Shown: positions 51,150-61,369 of the stretch, in pieces
How the letters are laid out: every line of letters starts with the position of its first letter
Numbering within the stretch: position 1 is the stretch's first letter
Origin: Gracilaria domingensis
Taxonomy: Eukaryota; Rhodophyta; Florideophyceae; Gracilariales; Gracilariaceae
Assembly: GCA_022539475.1 (NCBI GenBank)
Contig: VCMS01000168.1
Location: 55,651-119,650, forward strand
Direction of reading: 5' to 3'
Length of the DNA: 64,000 bases
Notes under the pieces: model-generated
Told to the model about the DNA's origin: nothing
Databases searched by the model: none
Seen by the model: the letters and a program-made list of their open reading frames with translations, nothing else
Translations under genes and position numbers: made by a program

Positions 51150-52330
51150 TTTTCAGTGATATGGGTGCTAAAAGGCTAGTGAAATTGTATTATAAAAGTT
51201 CTTGAAGAGAATTCGCATTCGAATTTCGAATTTCGAAAGCGTCACTTAAAATAGATAAAAATAAAAATAGAACTAAAACAATTGAACTTAAAAATAAAAA
51301 CGATTGACTCTCTCTATTCGCAAATGAAATGTGGACGACTGATATACAAACCATGAAGATTTGCAGTAAGAGAGTAAAAGCCTAAAGGGTAGTATTTCTG
51401 GCTAGACAAATGGACAATACGAGCTCGCTGGGGAATGTTTTGACGTTCATTTCTAAAAACACAATACATACGACACAAAAAATGATCAATTGATTATAAA
51501 TCTCTTTTCTACGATAAACAACTACGAGTTCTGCTCATTTGTCAACTTTTTATCTAAAATACAATGTCATATGTTAGCCAATACTTATAATGAGTACATT
51601 TTGTCTACAATAATTATAATCATTTTACTAAAATAAGACCAAACATAAATCCATCAAAACATTAGAACTATTAAAGAAAAAAGTTCCTTTTCAACACCTA
51701 GGTTACAGTCGATCATTCTTCAATTTTTATTAAAATAATTTTTGAAAATCAAACTTAAAACCAAAACCCAAGGACTTTTTTAAACATTCTATTGATCCAA
51801 TTCTACTGGTCCAATCCAACTCTACTGATTACCTATGTTTATAAATTGGTATAAAACGTTTTGCTATTTCTACTTCAAAACATTTGTTTTTACGTATTTG
51901 TTATATTCAACCAACATTTTGCGTATTGTATCAAAATGTTATTAGAAACACTTTTCTGAAAGATGTATTTGGCTCATGCTATATCAAAAACATCTCATAA
52001 CATAATTGCACTTAAACGTTAGTTCATGTTTAAACCTATCTACACGTCTTTGGGTTACCTAAATATCAAAACGTCACCTTGAAGAAAATTAAAATTAGCG
52101 ATGGTTATTGGCCATTAAAATAAACATTGATAAAATAAGCAGATCGTATTTTCCATTTAGGTTTTTTTGGACATATAAAGCTCCAGCGTACACGTAGCAC
52201 GTGGAATATAGTACCTTTTTACAAAAACATTATTAAACAAAATTCAAATATGCTAATAAGATAGTGTCAGGAGCCAATCACGTATAAAAAAAATGCCACC
52301 CCCTGAACATTTTTTCGCCAGTTCATTCCA
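51150..52330. other. AT-rich block without genes
   Basis: Roughly 1.2 kb with very high A+T and no open frame of note. It begins with the GAATTTCGAATTTCGAAAG motif near 51,220. It ends sharply at a GC-rich minisatellite. Origin unknown; it may be an old insertion or a scaffold or matrix region. Confidence 0.6.
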
Positions 52331-52409
52331 AATAAGATGAGGGCACAGGGTGCAAGCTGCGCCATCCTCTCAGCTGTCACAACCATTCGATGCGCGGCAG
52401 GAGCAGCAC

Positions 52410-52680
52410 AGCCGATGCACCATCGTGCGCCGCGCGGCGCCGCCCGGCAAGGACAAACTTCATCATGTGCACAGCGCCGCGCGCCGCAGCGCGTCGAGAT
52501 AAAGCAAAATCATGCTCCGGGCGCAACCGCGCGGCAAAAACGAACGTCATTATGTGCACGGTGCCATACGCCGCAATGGGGCAAGAAAAAGCATCATGTG
52601 CGCCGCGCACCGCCGCAAGACTAAGACGAACGGCATCATGTGCACGTCTCCATGCGCCGAAGCGCGGCGCAGTGCGTTAC
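52410..52680 (+). repeat. GC-rich degenerate minisatellite, about six units of roughly 43 bp
   Basis: Units are recognised by a CATCATGTGCAC-like box at about 52,419, 52,461, 52,548, 52,591 and 52,633, with a diverged unit near 52,510. Each is followed by GCGCCGCGCGCCGC-like sequence and a AAGACGAACG-like spacer. The period is not a multiple of three, so the small ORFs here are incidental. Confidence 0.7.
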
Positions 52681-52775
52681 GAAAGCACAACGTGGCCATA
52701 AGCGCCTGCAATATAGGACGTGTGTTACTCTTGGTGATGCTATGCGGTTCTTTGAAAAAAATATTTCGCCTTCCT

Positions 52776-53769
52776 CCTTTTGTGGAGCAAACTCGGAAGA
52801 GTGAAACCCACCAGACTGTCCGAAGGTCCGCTCTCGTGAGAGATGGCAGACCAGTGACAGAGCTCTCTGTACCACCGTAACTCGGTTGTAAGGCCGAAGT
52901 GGCAACTGGCTATACCTACAGAGGTGCTAGGCCACGTGGTGAGGAAACGATGAGAAACTCCAGAGACGGGGTGGTATCGGCAACGATGAAACACGACCAA
53001 TGACAGGTGTAGTCCCGAGAGGGAAAGCAACAGAAAACAACAACCAAACAACACCCACACGCGACGGGTAGGGCCTCCTCGGCACTGTGCCCGGAGCGGG
53101 GCAAGATCCTCCAACGGTAATGCACGGGTTTCCGTAAACACGGCAAAACTCTATACAGAGTCGGATCACTTCGTAATCTAGTCCTATACCTCCTCGGTAC
53201 GACCCTCAGGTCCCGACATCAACGACAGATGTTCCTCAAAGGTACCGAGAGGGTAGGACCACCGTAACCAGACGTGGCTATACTCGCGAGAGTGATAACC
53301 CACGTAGGCGGTTGGCGCCAGAGCCTCACTCGTGTAGAGTCCACTCAGGAGAGCGCTACTCGACAAAGAGTTCACTTAGAAGTGCTCGGGTTGACTTTAC
53401 AAAGGTGCTCGCGACGACGAGGTCGAGCTCACCTAAGTAGGTCTAAACTAACTATGTACACGTGGTGCACACCCGCAGGGGTCCGTACACGTGGCTAGCC
53501 CAGTGTCAGGCACCTCAGGTGCACTACCTATTGTCCCGTAATATGCACACACACGGTGGTGTAGTACACGCGTCCACCTAGCGGTATTGGCCAGCAATGG
53601 CAACCCTGATTACAGGTAACTGTGGGAAAGCCATTCCAAAAGTAACCGCCAAAATTGGGTCCAACTCATAACTCTTCGAGTGCATCCTCGTATCACTCCC
53701 CTGAGTATATGAGGCGCATCATCCTGATAATCACGCAAATTGCGTTGCTCTACATCTCCCCCTCCTTAG
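52776..53769 (-). repeat. LTR of a related chromovirus family, with polypurine tract but no coding region
   Basis: Landmarks are in the same order as in the 18.6-kb LTR: GGCTATACCTACAGAGGTG (52,904), CCCTCAGGTCCCGACA (53,203), GTACACGTGGCTAGCCCAGTG (about 53,485) and TTGCTCTACATCTCCCCCTCC (53,745). The last is the LTR end followed by the polypurine tract. Sequence identity to the other LTR is low, so it is a different subfamily. No gag or pol follows, so the element is truncated. The left boundary near TGTGGAGCAAACTC is tentative. Confidence 0.65.
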
Positions 53770-54297
53770 AGCCGAGAACGACTTCGAGGCTGAAGTTTTG
53801 TGCGAAACGCAAGTACGTCTGTCTCTTGCAGATGCTAGTTTTTGGCGAGGGTCGTCCAGAAATTGGCAAGGGTCGTCCAGTAAATTTTTTGAAAAAATAT
53901 CGAGATCAATTATTTCAAAATTTGCAGATAATTGCTTGGGTCGTCCAGAATCTCTGTGCAGTAAATACTGGGGGGTTTTCCACTCGTGCTAGTTCTTTAG
54001 TCGAGGGCTACCTGAACCGTATTTCGCGAAGTCTAGGTTCAGTTTCCATTGAGGTGCACATTACACGATACCTTCTGCGGAATGATACCCTGCAACGCAT
54101 GGAATACTAGTGCTAGTACAGATGATCCCCATTATGAAATCATACCGTTTTATTCGTATCTATTCTTCTATCGACCGCTTTTGCTAACCACTACTTCGCT
54201 ATATTACATGTACCATTTCTCCATGATGGAGCTGGTGTAGGCGCAATCTGCGCTAGCTGCCGCAGAGGGCGGTATCGGTAGAACAAATACGCACTCC

Positions 54298-54382
54298 GAG
54301 AGGATGAGGCGCGAAGCGCCTCATCCTCTCCGTTCCTCATGTAGGGAACCATGCCCAGATGCATGGTTCCCTACTTGAGGAA
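54298..54382. repeat. Two adjacent hairpins
   Basis: Hairpin 1 (54298-54330) has perfect 15-bp arms GAGAGGATGAGGCGC with a 3-base loop. Hairpin 2 (54333-54382) has 22-bp arms with one mismatch and a 6-base loop. Unrelated sequences, identical style to the 42.8-kb hairpin. Confidence 0.85.
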
Positions 54383-54424
54383 CCTGCACCTGCAACTCGT
54401 GAGCTACCTCCGCATCAAAAGTCA

Positions 54425-55176
54425 TTTACCTGTATACGCAAGCAGAAAGTATCCATAAGTTAGTCAATGATCCGTTAGATACATTTGAAATGCGATGGAA
54501 CGTACCATTGATAAAACGAAACAGAAACGTTGCGCTAGAAAAGTCGAGGGACCTGGTAACTCGCATACGGAAGAAGAAGCAGGAAAGGGATCGGTTAGAT
54601 TACCAGCCGACCATATCATCGTAAACCGCGAAAGGTGTCGAAGCGAGAACTCACAAGCAAGGACACCGAGAATGCCCATGCAGCAAACATACCGCAAGAC
54701 GCGATAAACGAGAATCTAGCCTATATCCCAAACAAGTACCAGAATCGCCTATCCCGAACAGTCAGACAGTAAAACGACCAATTTCATTTTGTCTCTCAAG
54801 ATCGATGATGGATCTGGAGAGATGAAATAAAATTGGTCGTTTACCTGTATACGCAAGCAGAAAGTATCCATAAGTTAGTCAATGCTCCGTTGGAAACATT
54901 TGAATTGCGATGGAACGTACCATTGATAAAGCAAAACAGAAACGTTGCGCTAGAAAAGTCGAGGGACCTGGTAACTCGCATACGGAAGAAGAAGCAGGAA
55001 AGGGATCGGTTAGATTACCAGCCGACCATATCATCGTAAACCGCGAAAGGTCTCGAAGCAAGAACTCACAAGCAACGACACCGAGAATGCCCATGCAGCA
55101 AACATACCGCAAGATGCGATAAACGAGACAGAAACCTATGTCTCAACCAAGTACCAGAATCGCCTATCCCGAACAG
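54425..55176 (+). repeat. Direct duplication of a 338-bp unit around a hairpin
   Basis: 54425-54762 and 54841-55176 are about 93 percent identical by eye. Between them (about 54,771-54,843) is a further imperfect hairpin with arms AAACGACCAATTT. The unit encodes an in-frame stretch (ESIHKLVN, then NRNVALEKSRDLVTRIRKKK) that stays open and conserved in both copies, although I do not recognise it. It lies upstream of transposase copy 2. Confidence 0.85.
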
Positions 55177-55451
55177 GCAGAGCTAGAGCCTATGGCGCAA
55201 CGAAATGAACTATTGGTCGCGTACTTACAGTCGTCGGTTTGGGTTACCGGGTTCCCGTTTTCACCCTTCAACTCGTTCTATATCTTGAACAAATAGAAGA
55301 AGTTGAGGGTGATTAGCTTATTTCCAGCCGTTTCCATGTCGCAGAGCGCGAAGAAACGCGGTGAGGATTGGTTAGTTTAGAGCAAAGATACGTGGAAGGA
55401 TATGGGAGAACGTACGAAAAGACTGCACGGAATACATCCCTGAGATACGGA

Positions 55452-55532
55452 TGACTCCGTCCTACTTTCTTCCGCCCTCTACTTTATGGAGCCTCCATAA
55501 AGTGGAGGGCGGGAAAAAGTACGACGGAGCGG
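55452..55532. repeat. Inverted repeat upstream of transposase copy 2
   Basis: 38-bp arms with about six mismatches and a short loop. The core is CCCTCTACTTTATGGA against TCCATAAAGTGGAGGG. It lies about 90 bp before the start of the region shared with copy 1. It could be a transposon end or subterminal site. Confidence 0.7.
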
Positions 55533-55620
55533 AGTATAACGCGATGATATCGATGGCATGGCTCACGACGGTAACGGAAGTTCGGACGTCGGAGGCGCGG
55601 CGGCGGCGGCGAAGGGAAGA

Positions 55621-58030
55621 GATTTATTTTTCTGTGCGAGATTGGACAAGTGTACAGCGTACAACGTTGGGAAACCACAGGTTTATAACTAGTGGTAGAT
55701 AATACGAGAAGTACACCCTTGTGTTGAGGTCGACGTGTACCTACGTTCCTTTTTGAACGAAAGCACGTGATTTAAACTCAAAATATATTCTCCGTTCTGA
55801 GCAAGACGTCGATCTTGACTGTCGCTCGACCTCCTTCTCCCTTCGGACGCCCTTCCCTTGCAGTCTTTGTCGTCGTTTCTCGTTCAGTTCTTCTTCCCAT
55901 GGTCTACTACTGTACACATAAGAAGCGTGGGTGCCCCTTCGTTACTCGCCGAGGAGTCTTATCCCTTCAACAGCATGTCAACCATTGCCCGTTTCGCCTG
56001 AAAGCAGCGCTGGAAGACGACAATAGCCGGCCCATTCGGAGAAGCAAGCGTCTCAAGCTTTCCGCACCCGCGCCCGCATCTTCCGAAACGGTCACTGCCC
56101 CTTGTCGCCTTCCCGAGCCTCCAGTGTCCGAGGACATCGTCGACCCCACTCCGTGCGCCCCTCCCATTCCGGACACTTCGCATTGTGTTTCTCCTTCTCC
56201 GGCTCCCGCGTCATTAGAGCGAGAACACGGAAGCAGTTCCCACCCAGTGCCTTCTGAGGAGGCCCTCGGTGATTTGCATATGGATTATCTCACAGTTTGT
56301 CTGGCTTCAGTAGCTTCCAACCTTGGTCATCGTGAGGCGGACGAGCTAATTGGGCTACTTCGGGACCCGCGATTCTCGCAAAAGCGATTCAACGAGACCA
56401 TAACAAGTTCCAAGCGCTGTACAGAACTGAAGAACGCCATTTTCGAACGATACGCCTCAAAGGACGGTTTCAATCGCAGAACTGTCTCGCCAGAAGGATG
56501 TAAGTTCAGCGCCACCCTCTACACGAGAGACCCCGTTCAGACACTTGTGAAACAGCTCCAGTTGGCTAACAACGAAAACACATTCTTCCACCCTATACCT
56601 CAGAACCACTCCACAAAAATATCTCACCCCATGTCCGGCTCTCTCGCAAGAGACGCCACCTCAAAACTTAAGGAAATGGTCATGGGCTCTTTGGATAGTA
56701 GAATAGTGTGGTACTCCCAAGAAATAAGTTACAGTGAATCTTTCGTAGGTCTTCTGCAGGTATACACCGATAAGTCTTCAACAACTCTAAAGCAAACATC
56801 GGTTACCGCCTATCCTCTTCACCTCATATTTCTCAACTTCTCCGACGAGCTTCGCCGTAAGTGTATCCGTGATGACCTCACAGTAGTGGCATACTTCCCT
56901 ACCACACTGATCGAGGTTTCCGCATCTGAAGCAGACGCAATGCCATTCGTTTCTAGCAAGTCTCTACGCGAGTCCAGGATGCAAATCCTTCAAGAATCTC
57001 TTCGTCAAGTCCTAGAGCCCATTCTAAATCTCACGCAGAAAGGTTTTCAGTTCATCGGCGAAGACAAACTAATTCGAGTGTGCCATCCTCTGCTTGCAAG
57101 TTATTGTGCGGATATTCCTGAGGCTAAGGACATTTTGTCCATTCTTCATGGGACCAAAACGCAAAGCCCTTGTCATAGATGCAAAGCCCCTCCCTCATCT
57201 TTATGCAGTAATGTTCTTACGTCATTCACTGGACCCTCTCAAAACCACACTAAAAGAGTCAGAAAGACATACTCAGTCATTCTCGAATATGCAAAGAAAG
57301 GCGAGGGAGAAAGAAGTTTACGTCGTGCAAGGGAGAGGAGATCTAAGTCGCATACTCTCATGCGTTCTAATTCCATATCTCTTATTCTGTCGTCCATCAA
57401 AACCTCCTTGACCGTAAGATTCATCCAGGGGTTATTTACATGCAGTCTGTTCGGAACAAGGAGAGCTTTCTTTGAACAGTTACGCAACCTGCATCTCGGC
57501 ATATTGAAATCGATTAATACTCCAGAAATCGAGAGAGTGTAGTCAGAGACCCTAAGCACTGCAATAGAATCATCCGCGTCACGTTCATTTCGAACGATTC
57601 GTACTCAAATCCGGAACTTTACAAACGCAAATCTATCTCCCATGCCATGCAACGTTTCTGCCAGAAGTTTGCATATAGATTTGTCCACGCCGAAGAAAGG
57701 CAGGTTACTGAATGAAACCTTCACCAAGGCTGATCTCCTTCGAATGACGGAGGCCAAAGCATACAAAGACATTGACATGTTTTTCCTTTCATGATGGAAT
57801 TCTTTGAAATCTGATAGGGAGCGCAGGACACGGCCCCAATGAGAACAATTTTCTCTCAGTACTCGGACGTCGCTTGGACTACTTATAGGGGCAATCGTGG
57901 CCCATTATGTAGTGAAAGCTCTATTTCGTCTCTTCGGTGGCAGATTGAAGCCTTTAAATGCTCCTCGACGAAGTGGTCGGCAGCAATTCATAGCATTGGA
58001 AGTGGAACTCTGAAGTTTTATCACGGCTCT
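55621..58030 (+). mobile_element. Second, truncated copy of the transposase region
   Basis: The 180 bp before the ORF and about 1.4 kb of coding sequence are near-identical to 1-1590. After about 57,190 similarity falls sharply, though it stays recognisable to about 58,020 (ACTCTGAAGTTTTATC), and then ends. The downstream C-terminal part of the transposase and all cargo genes are missing. Same orientation as copy 1, 55.6 kb away. Confidence 0.85.
55899..57542 (+). pseudogene. Transposase copy 2, 5' part
   Basis: 547 residues from the ATG at 55899. The finger-like N-terminus is more complete than in copy 1 (HVNHCPFR instead of HVNYFPFR), so copy 1 may have lost a zinc ligand. The frame is continuous through the position where copy 1 is shifted. 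It stops at a TAG near 57,540, inside the C-terminal domain (LHLGILKSINTPEIERV). Remains of the rest continue out of frame to about 58,020. Not functional as it stands. Confidence 0.75.
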
Positions 58031-59079
58031 TAGCAGAAGAAGAACTAAAACCATTGGCAGCATTTTACAGTATCTCCACAACACGTCGATTTATGTCTTC
58101 TCTTGTAATGTTGGTGACAGGCCTTGTTAATGGGAGGGGAAGCGATGCGATTTCAATATTGGAACAATTGTCATGTGCTACAAGCCCAAGCACGCCGGGC
58201 TGAGGGGTTTTCATGACTACCATCTGTTTTGCTTTCAGCTACGACTCTTGTCGCGTTTTCCTTCCATAGAGTTTTATACTGAATGAATGTAGCATATAGG
58301 AGCTGTTACAGCCCCCGTTCTCTAGACCTGTGAGGATCATGTAATAGTTAGCTTGTCAAAACTCCATTTATTTCTTTTTAGTGTTGCGCAGAGAAATCCA
58401 CTACGACTATAATTCGGAGATTCTATGGTCGTTGAAGGCCTTCATTGCTTTTTACCACCCGTTCGGAACGAACCAATTAAATTCAGGTAATAACATAAAA
58501 CGCCAGAGCTGGTGCGCTCATGCTAGACGATATTACCTCTTCTAAATCATCGGTAGAATATGTTTCTTCACCGGAAACAATGGTGGCGAGTATTTTAGTT
58601 AGCTATCTACTTTCGTCACTCTGTTCACCTGCCGCTCATCCCGGCGAATTACTGCTTTCGTGCGTGCGGCTGTTGAGGCGCTTTTGTAGTTCGTCACCTT
58701 GCTGCTTTGAGGAGTGTAAATAGTGTAGTGTGTTAAAACGTACACAACGTGTAGAAAACACATGGTCGTGAGTTCCCTTATTAGGTGAGCATTAATTGTA
58801 TACGAAAAATAGCTGAGTCTTGTCTGATGAATTTATATTGTGCTTGCAACAAAAGGACTGTGAGTAATGCATCAAACTGTGTTTTTGGAGGTTTTAAAAC
58901 GCTGAAAAATGGTTTTAATACGAGTAATGGGTGCGTTCTTGAATCGTGCTCTTTAAGCGCTCATAATAATGGAGATTTACTCTCATTTATGTACAGACGG
59001 CGTTGTCTGTACAGCCCTTTTACCTCCCGCCAATTTACGTGGCCAGCAGCGTCCACGTGTTGGCGGGCGGGTGCACCGT
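58031..59079. other. Unassigned region between transposase copy 2 and the hairpin array
   Basis: No gene recognised. The part from about 58,950 to 59,080 is similar, in reverse complement, to 8,915-9,040. It shares a TCGTGCTCTT box, a CTGTACAT region and a GTCCACGTGT-TTGGCGGG block. Confidence 0.5.
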
Positions 59080-59589
59080 AATGAATGCGGGAAGTGTCGA
59101 GGAAGGTGTTTTGGGAGGTCTCGGCATGGTGCCAAAATGTGGCCAGAATGTGCCCGCGGGCGTGGGGGGGTCGGTTGTGTTAAGGTGGCTACCCTAACAC
59201 AGCCGGACCCCCGCCCGCGGGCACGTTTCGGCTGGTTTTTTAGAAAATGTGATATTTTATGCCCGCGGGCGGGGGGGGTCGGTCGTGTTAGGGTAGCTAC
59301 CCTAACACGACCGGACCCCCCGCCTGCGGGCACGTTTTGGGCGATTTTTTGAAAAATGTGCGATTTTATGCCCGCGGGCGGGGGGGTCCGGTCGTGTTAG
59401 GGTACCTACCCTAACACGACCGACCCCCCCCGCCCGTGGCCACGTTTTCGGCACATTCTGGTAGCGCCCACAGACCTCCCAAAACACACACCGCACGCAA
59501 CGCCGTCCAAAACGTAACCTGCCCGCGGGCACGGTGGTCAAGTTGTGTTAGGGTAGCGAACCTAACACAACTTGACCTCGCCCGCTGCC
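59080..59589. repeat. Foldback element with four G-rich telomere-like hairpins (family A copy)
   Basis: Hairpins at about 59172-59204, 59280-59313, 59389-59422 and 59539-59574, each with a GTGTTAGGGTA-type stem flanked by a run of G on one side and C on the other. The units alternate with CACGTTTTGGGCGATTTTTT-like spacers. Outer arms repeat the TGTTTTGGGAGG and GTGGCCAGAA blocks of the 8,570-8,916 copy. The last hairpin lies 40 bp before the ATP-grasp start codon. Stem changes occur on both sides. Confidence 0.85.
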
Positions 59590-59613
59590 AGTACGACAGA
59601 ATGACATTATGAC

Positions 59614-60933
59614 ATGTCTGACGACGCGCGTCTGCAACAACCCGTCGCCAGCGAACCGCCTTCAACGCGTTCGCGTTCCCGCCGCGCCTCCGCCGCCACA
59701 AACCCCGTCCGCGGCCGACTTCCTCGCGCAGCCGCTTTCCGTCCCACTCGTTCCGCACACCAGTTCATAGAGCTCGATTTCACAGCATATGACAGCCTGT
59801 TCGAGCGCGCTATGGAAGCTATTCTAGAATCCACTGTCGAAGGCGAGTTTGATGCTGTCACCACCTGTTACGAAAACGCAGTCCCTTTGGCCGCCCGCAT
59901 TGCCACCGCGCTTGGAGTGGAGACAAACTCAATCGAAAGCTGTGAGAAGGCTCGCAATAAGCGTAAGACTCGCCAGACCATGGCTGAGGCTGGTTTGCCT
60001 GTGCCGCGCTTTAGAAGAGTTCTCAAAGTCGATGACATTCCGGCTGCGTGTGATTACGTTGGATTCCCCATCATTCTCAAGCCTGTGTTTGGCGCTGCCT
60101 CGATGGGTGTTACACGTGCCGAATCTGTTCAGGATGCCATGCAATCATATGAGAAACTGTTTGGTACATTTGATGTCGAGGAGGATACTATCTGGGCTCA
60201 GGGAACAGAAATGGTAGTTGAGGAATATTATGACGGAGACGAGTTCGATGTGGATATTTTACTTTCTGAAGGCACTGTTGTCTATGCTAAGGTTTCGGAT
60301 AACTGGGCTTGCTGGGAGCCATATTTTCAAGAAACAGGCACCAACTGTCCTTCATCCTATCCGGAGACGAAACAGACAGAAATCGTCAAGCTGGCCATTG
60401 ACAGTACCCTGGCTTTGGGCTTCCGAAACGGCTGTTTTCACGTAGAATTGCGGTATACCAAACGTGGTCCCCGTCTAATTGAGGTTAATGCTAGAATGGG
60501 CGGTGTCTCTGTTCGCGATGCAAACCTGTTGGCATGGGGGATAGACTTGGTTGAGGAGCACCGCATGACCGCTTTAAAGATTCCTATACGACCGCTTATC
60601 CCGAAGGAGCCGCTCAAGTTTATGGCAGAGTCTGCTATCAATGTTCCATATTCTGGTGTTATAAACGATGACGACTGGCTAGAATTTGCTAGGCAAAGCA
60701 AGTTGGTGCTGAAGATTGCTTATCTGAAGCATAAAGGAGATAAGGTTTGTGGGCCGGAAGACGGTATTCCCCACTTTATGGCGGAAATTATCGTTGTCAG
60801 CGAACACAGCACGGAGGAGGCAGTCATGGAAATCAAGAAGATTATGGACAGTTGCAAAGTTCCGATTACCCCGTCAATCCAAGGTAGCGAGCGACCATTT
60901 TTCTTCCCGAGCTCCAGTCATCCTTTTTGCTAG
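59614..60933 (+). CDS. ATP-grasp ligase, carnosine-synthase-like
   Basis: 439 residues from the ATG at 59614. The first 50 residues are Arg/Ser/Ala-rich, transit-peptide-like. Then comes a half pre-ATP-grasp domain (FDAVTTCYENAVPLAARIA), the nucleotide-binding part (NKRKTRQTMAEAGLPVPRFR, FPIILKPVFGAASMGVTRAE, MVVEEYYDGDEFDVDILLSE) and the metal-binding end (GCFHVELRYTKRGPRLIEVN, then ARMGG). ATP-grasp enzymes couple ATP hydrolysis to ligation of a carboxylate to an amine; the closest family I recall is carnosine synthase. The pre-ATP domain is shorter than usual, so an upstream exon may be missing or replaced by the hairpin array. Substrate unknown; a dipeptide is plausible. Confidence 0.8.
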   Translation: MSDDARLQQPVASEPPSTRSRSRRASAATNPVRGRLPRAAAFRPTRSAHQFIELDFTAYDSLFERAMEAILESTVEGEFDAVTTCYENAVPLAARIATALGVETNSIESCEKARNKRKTRQTMAEAGLPVPRFRRVLKVDDIPAACDYVGFPIILKPVFGAASMGVTRAESVQDAMQSYEKLFGTFDVEEDTIWAQGTEMVVEEYYDGDEFDVDILLSEGTVVYAKVSDNWACWEPYFQETGTNCPSSYPETKQTEIVKLAIDSTLALGFRNGCFHVELRYTKRGPRLIEVNARMGGVSVRDANLLAWGIDLVEEHRMTALKIPIRPLIPKEPLKFMAESAINVPYSGVINDDDWLEFARQSKLVLKIAYLKHKGDKVCGPEDGIPHFMAEIIVVSEHSTEEAVMEIKKIMDSCKVPITPSIQGSERPFFFPSSSHPFC

Positions 60934-61369
60934 CTGCCAACTATCCATTGAAGTTTTAACCAATTAGAGTGAAACCCCAACAGGACATGAGTCGCATGAC
61001 ATTAGCTTAGCATCTTGTAAGCGAATAAGGGATTCTGACTACCTGCAATGTTTCCAATAAACATACTACGGTGCAAAACTCTTGCTCCCCACAATTTCTG
61101 GCCTCGGAGATTCTTTTTTCCTTTTAAGGCGTTCATCCCTTTGTTGATAGTGTGTCAGGCTGCCAACAGCATTGAGTCAATGAGGGTGCCTCCGGTGCGT
61201 AAGAAATGATCGAACTAGTGGTGAAGACAATCGTCATGACCGTTGGTCGTGTTGAAAAAATGCAAGTTTAGACATAGTGTTTGCTTTATGTTTTTTGATA
61301 TTGGTTAGATAAGTTTAGGCATGTTTTGAATGTTACGGCTACACTAATTGAGACCGCGAGCTAAGTTGT
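60934..61369. other. Intergenic stretch with convergent 3' ends
   Basis: No gene recognised between the ATP-grasp gene and the vWA protein gene. AATAAA at 61,056 may serve as polyadenylation signal for the ATP-grasp gene. Confidence 0.5.

Noticed and set aside
52337-52880. ORFs across the minisatellite
   Set aside because: The repeat period is not a multiple of three and the frames have no continuity.
1-58030. A 58-kb composite transposon bounded by the two transposase copies
   Set aside because: The interval holds essential host genes (enolase, RAB1, SKP1, HUS1) and the copies are in the same orientation with one truncated.
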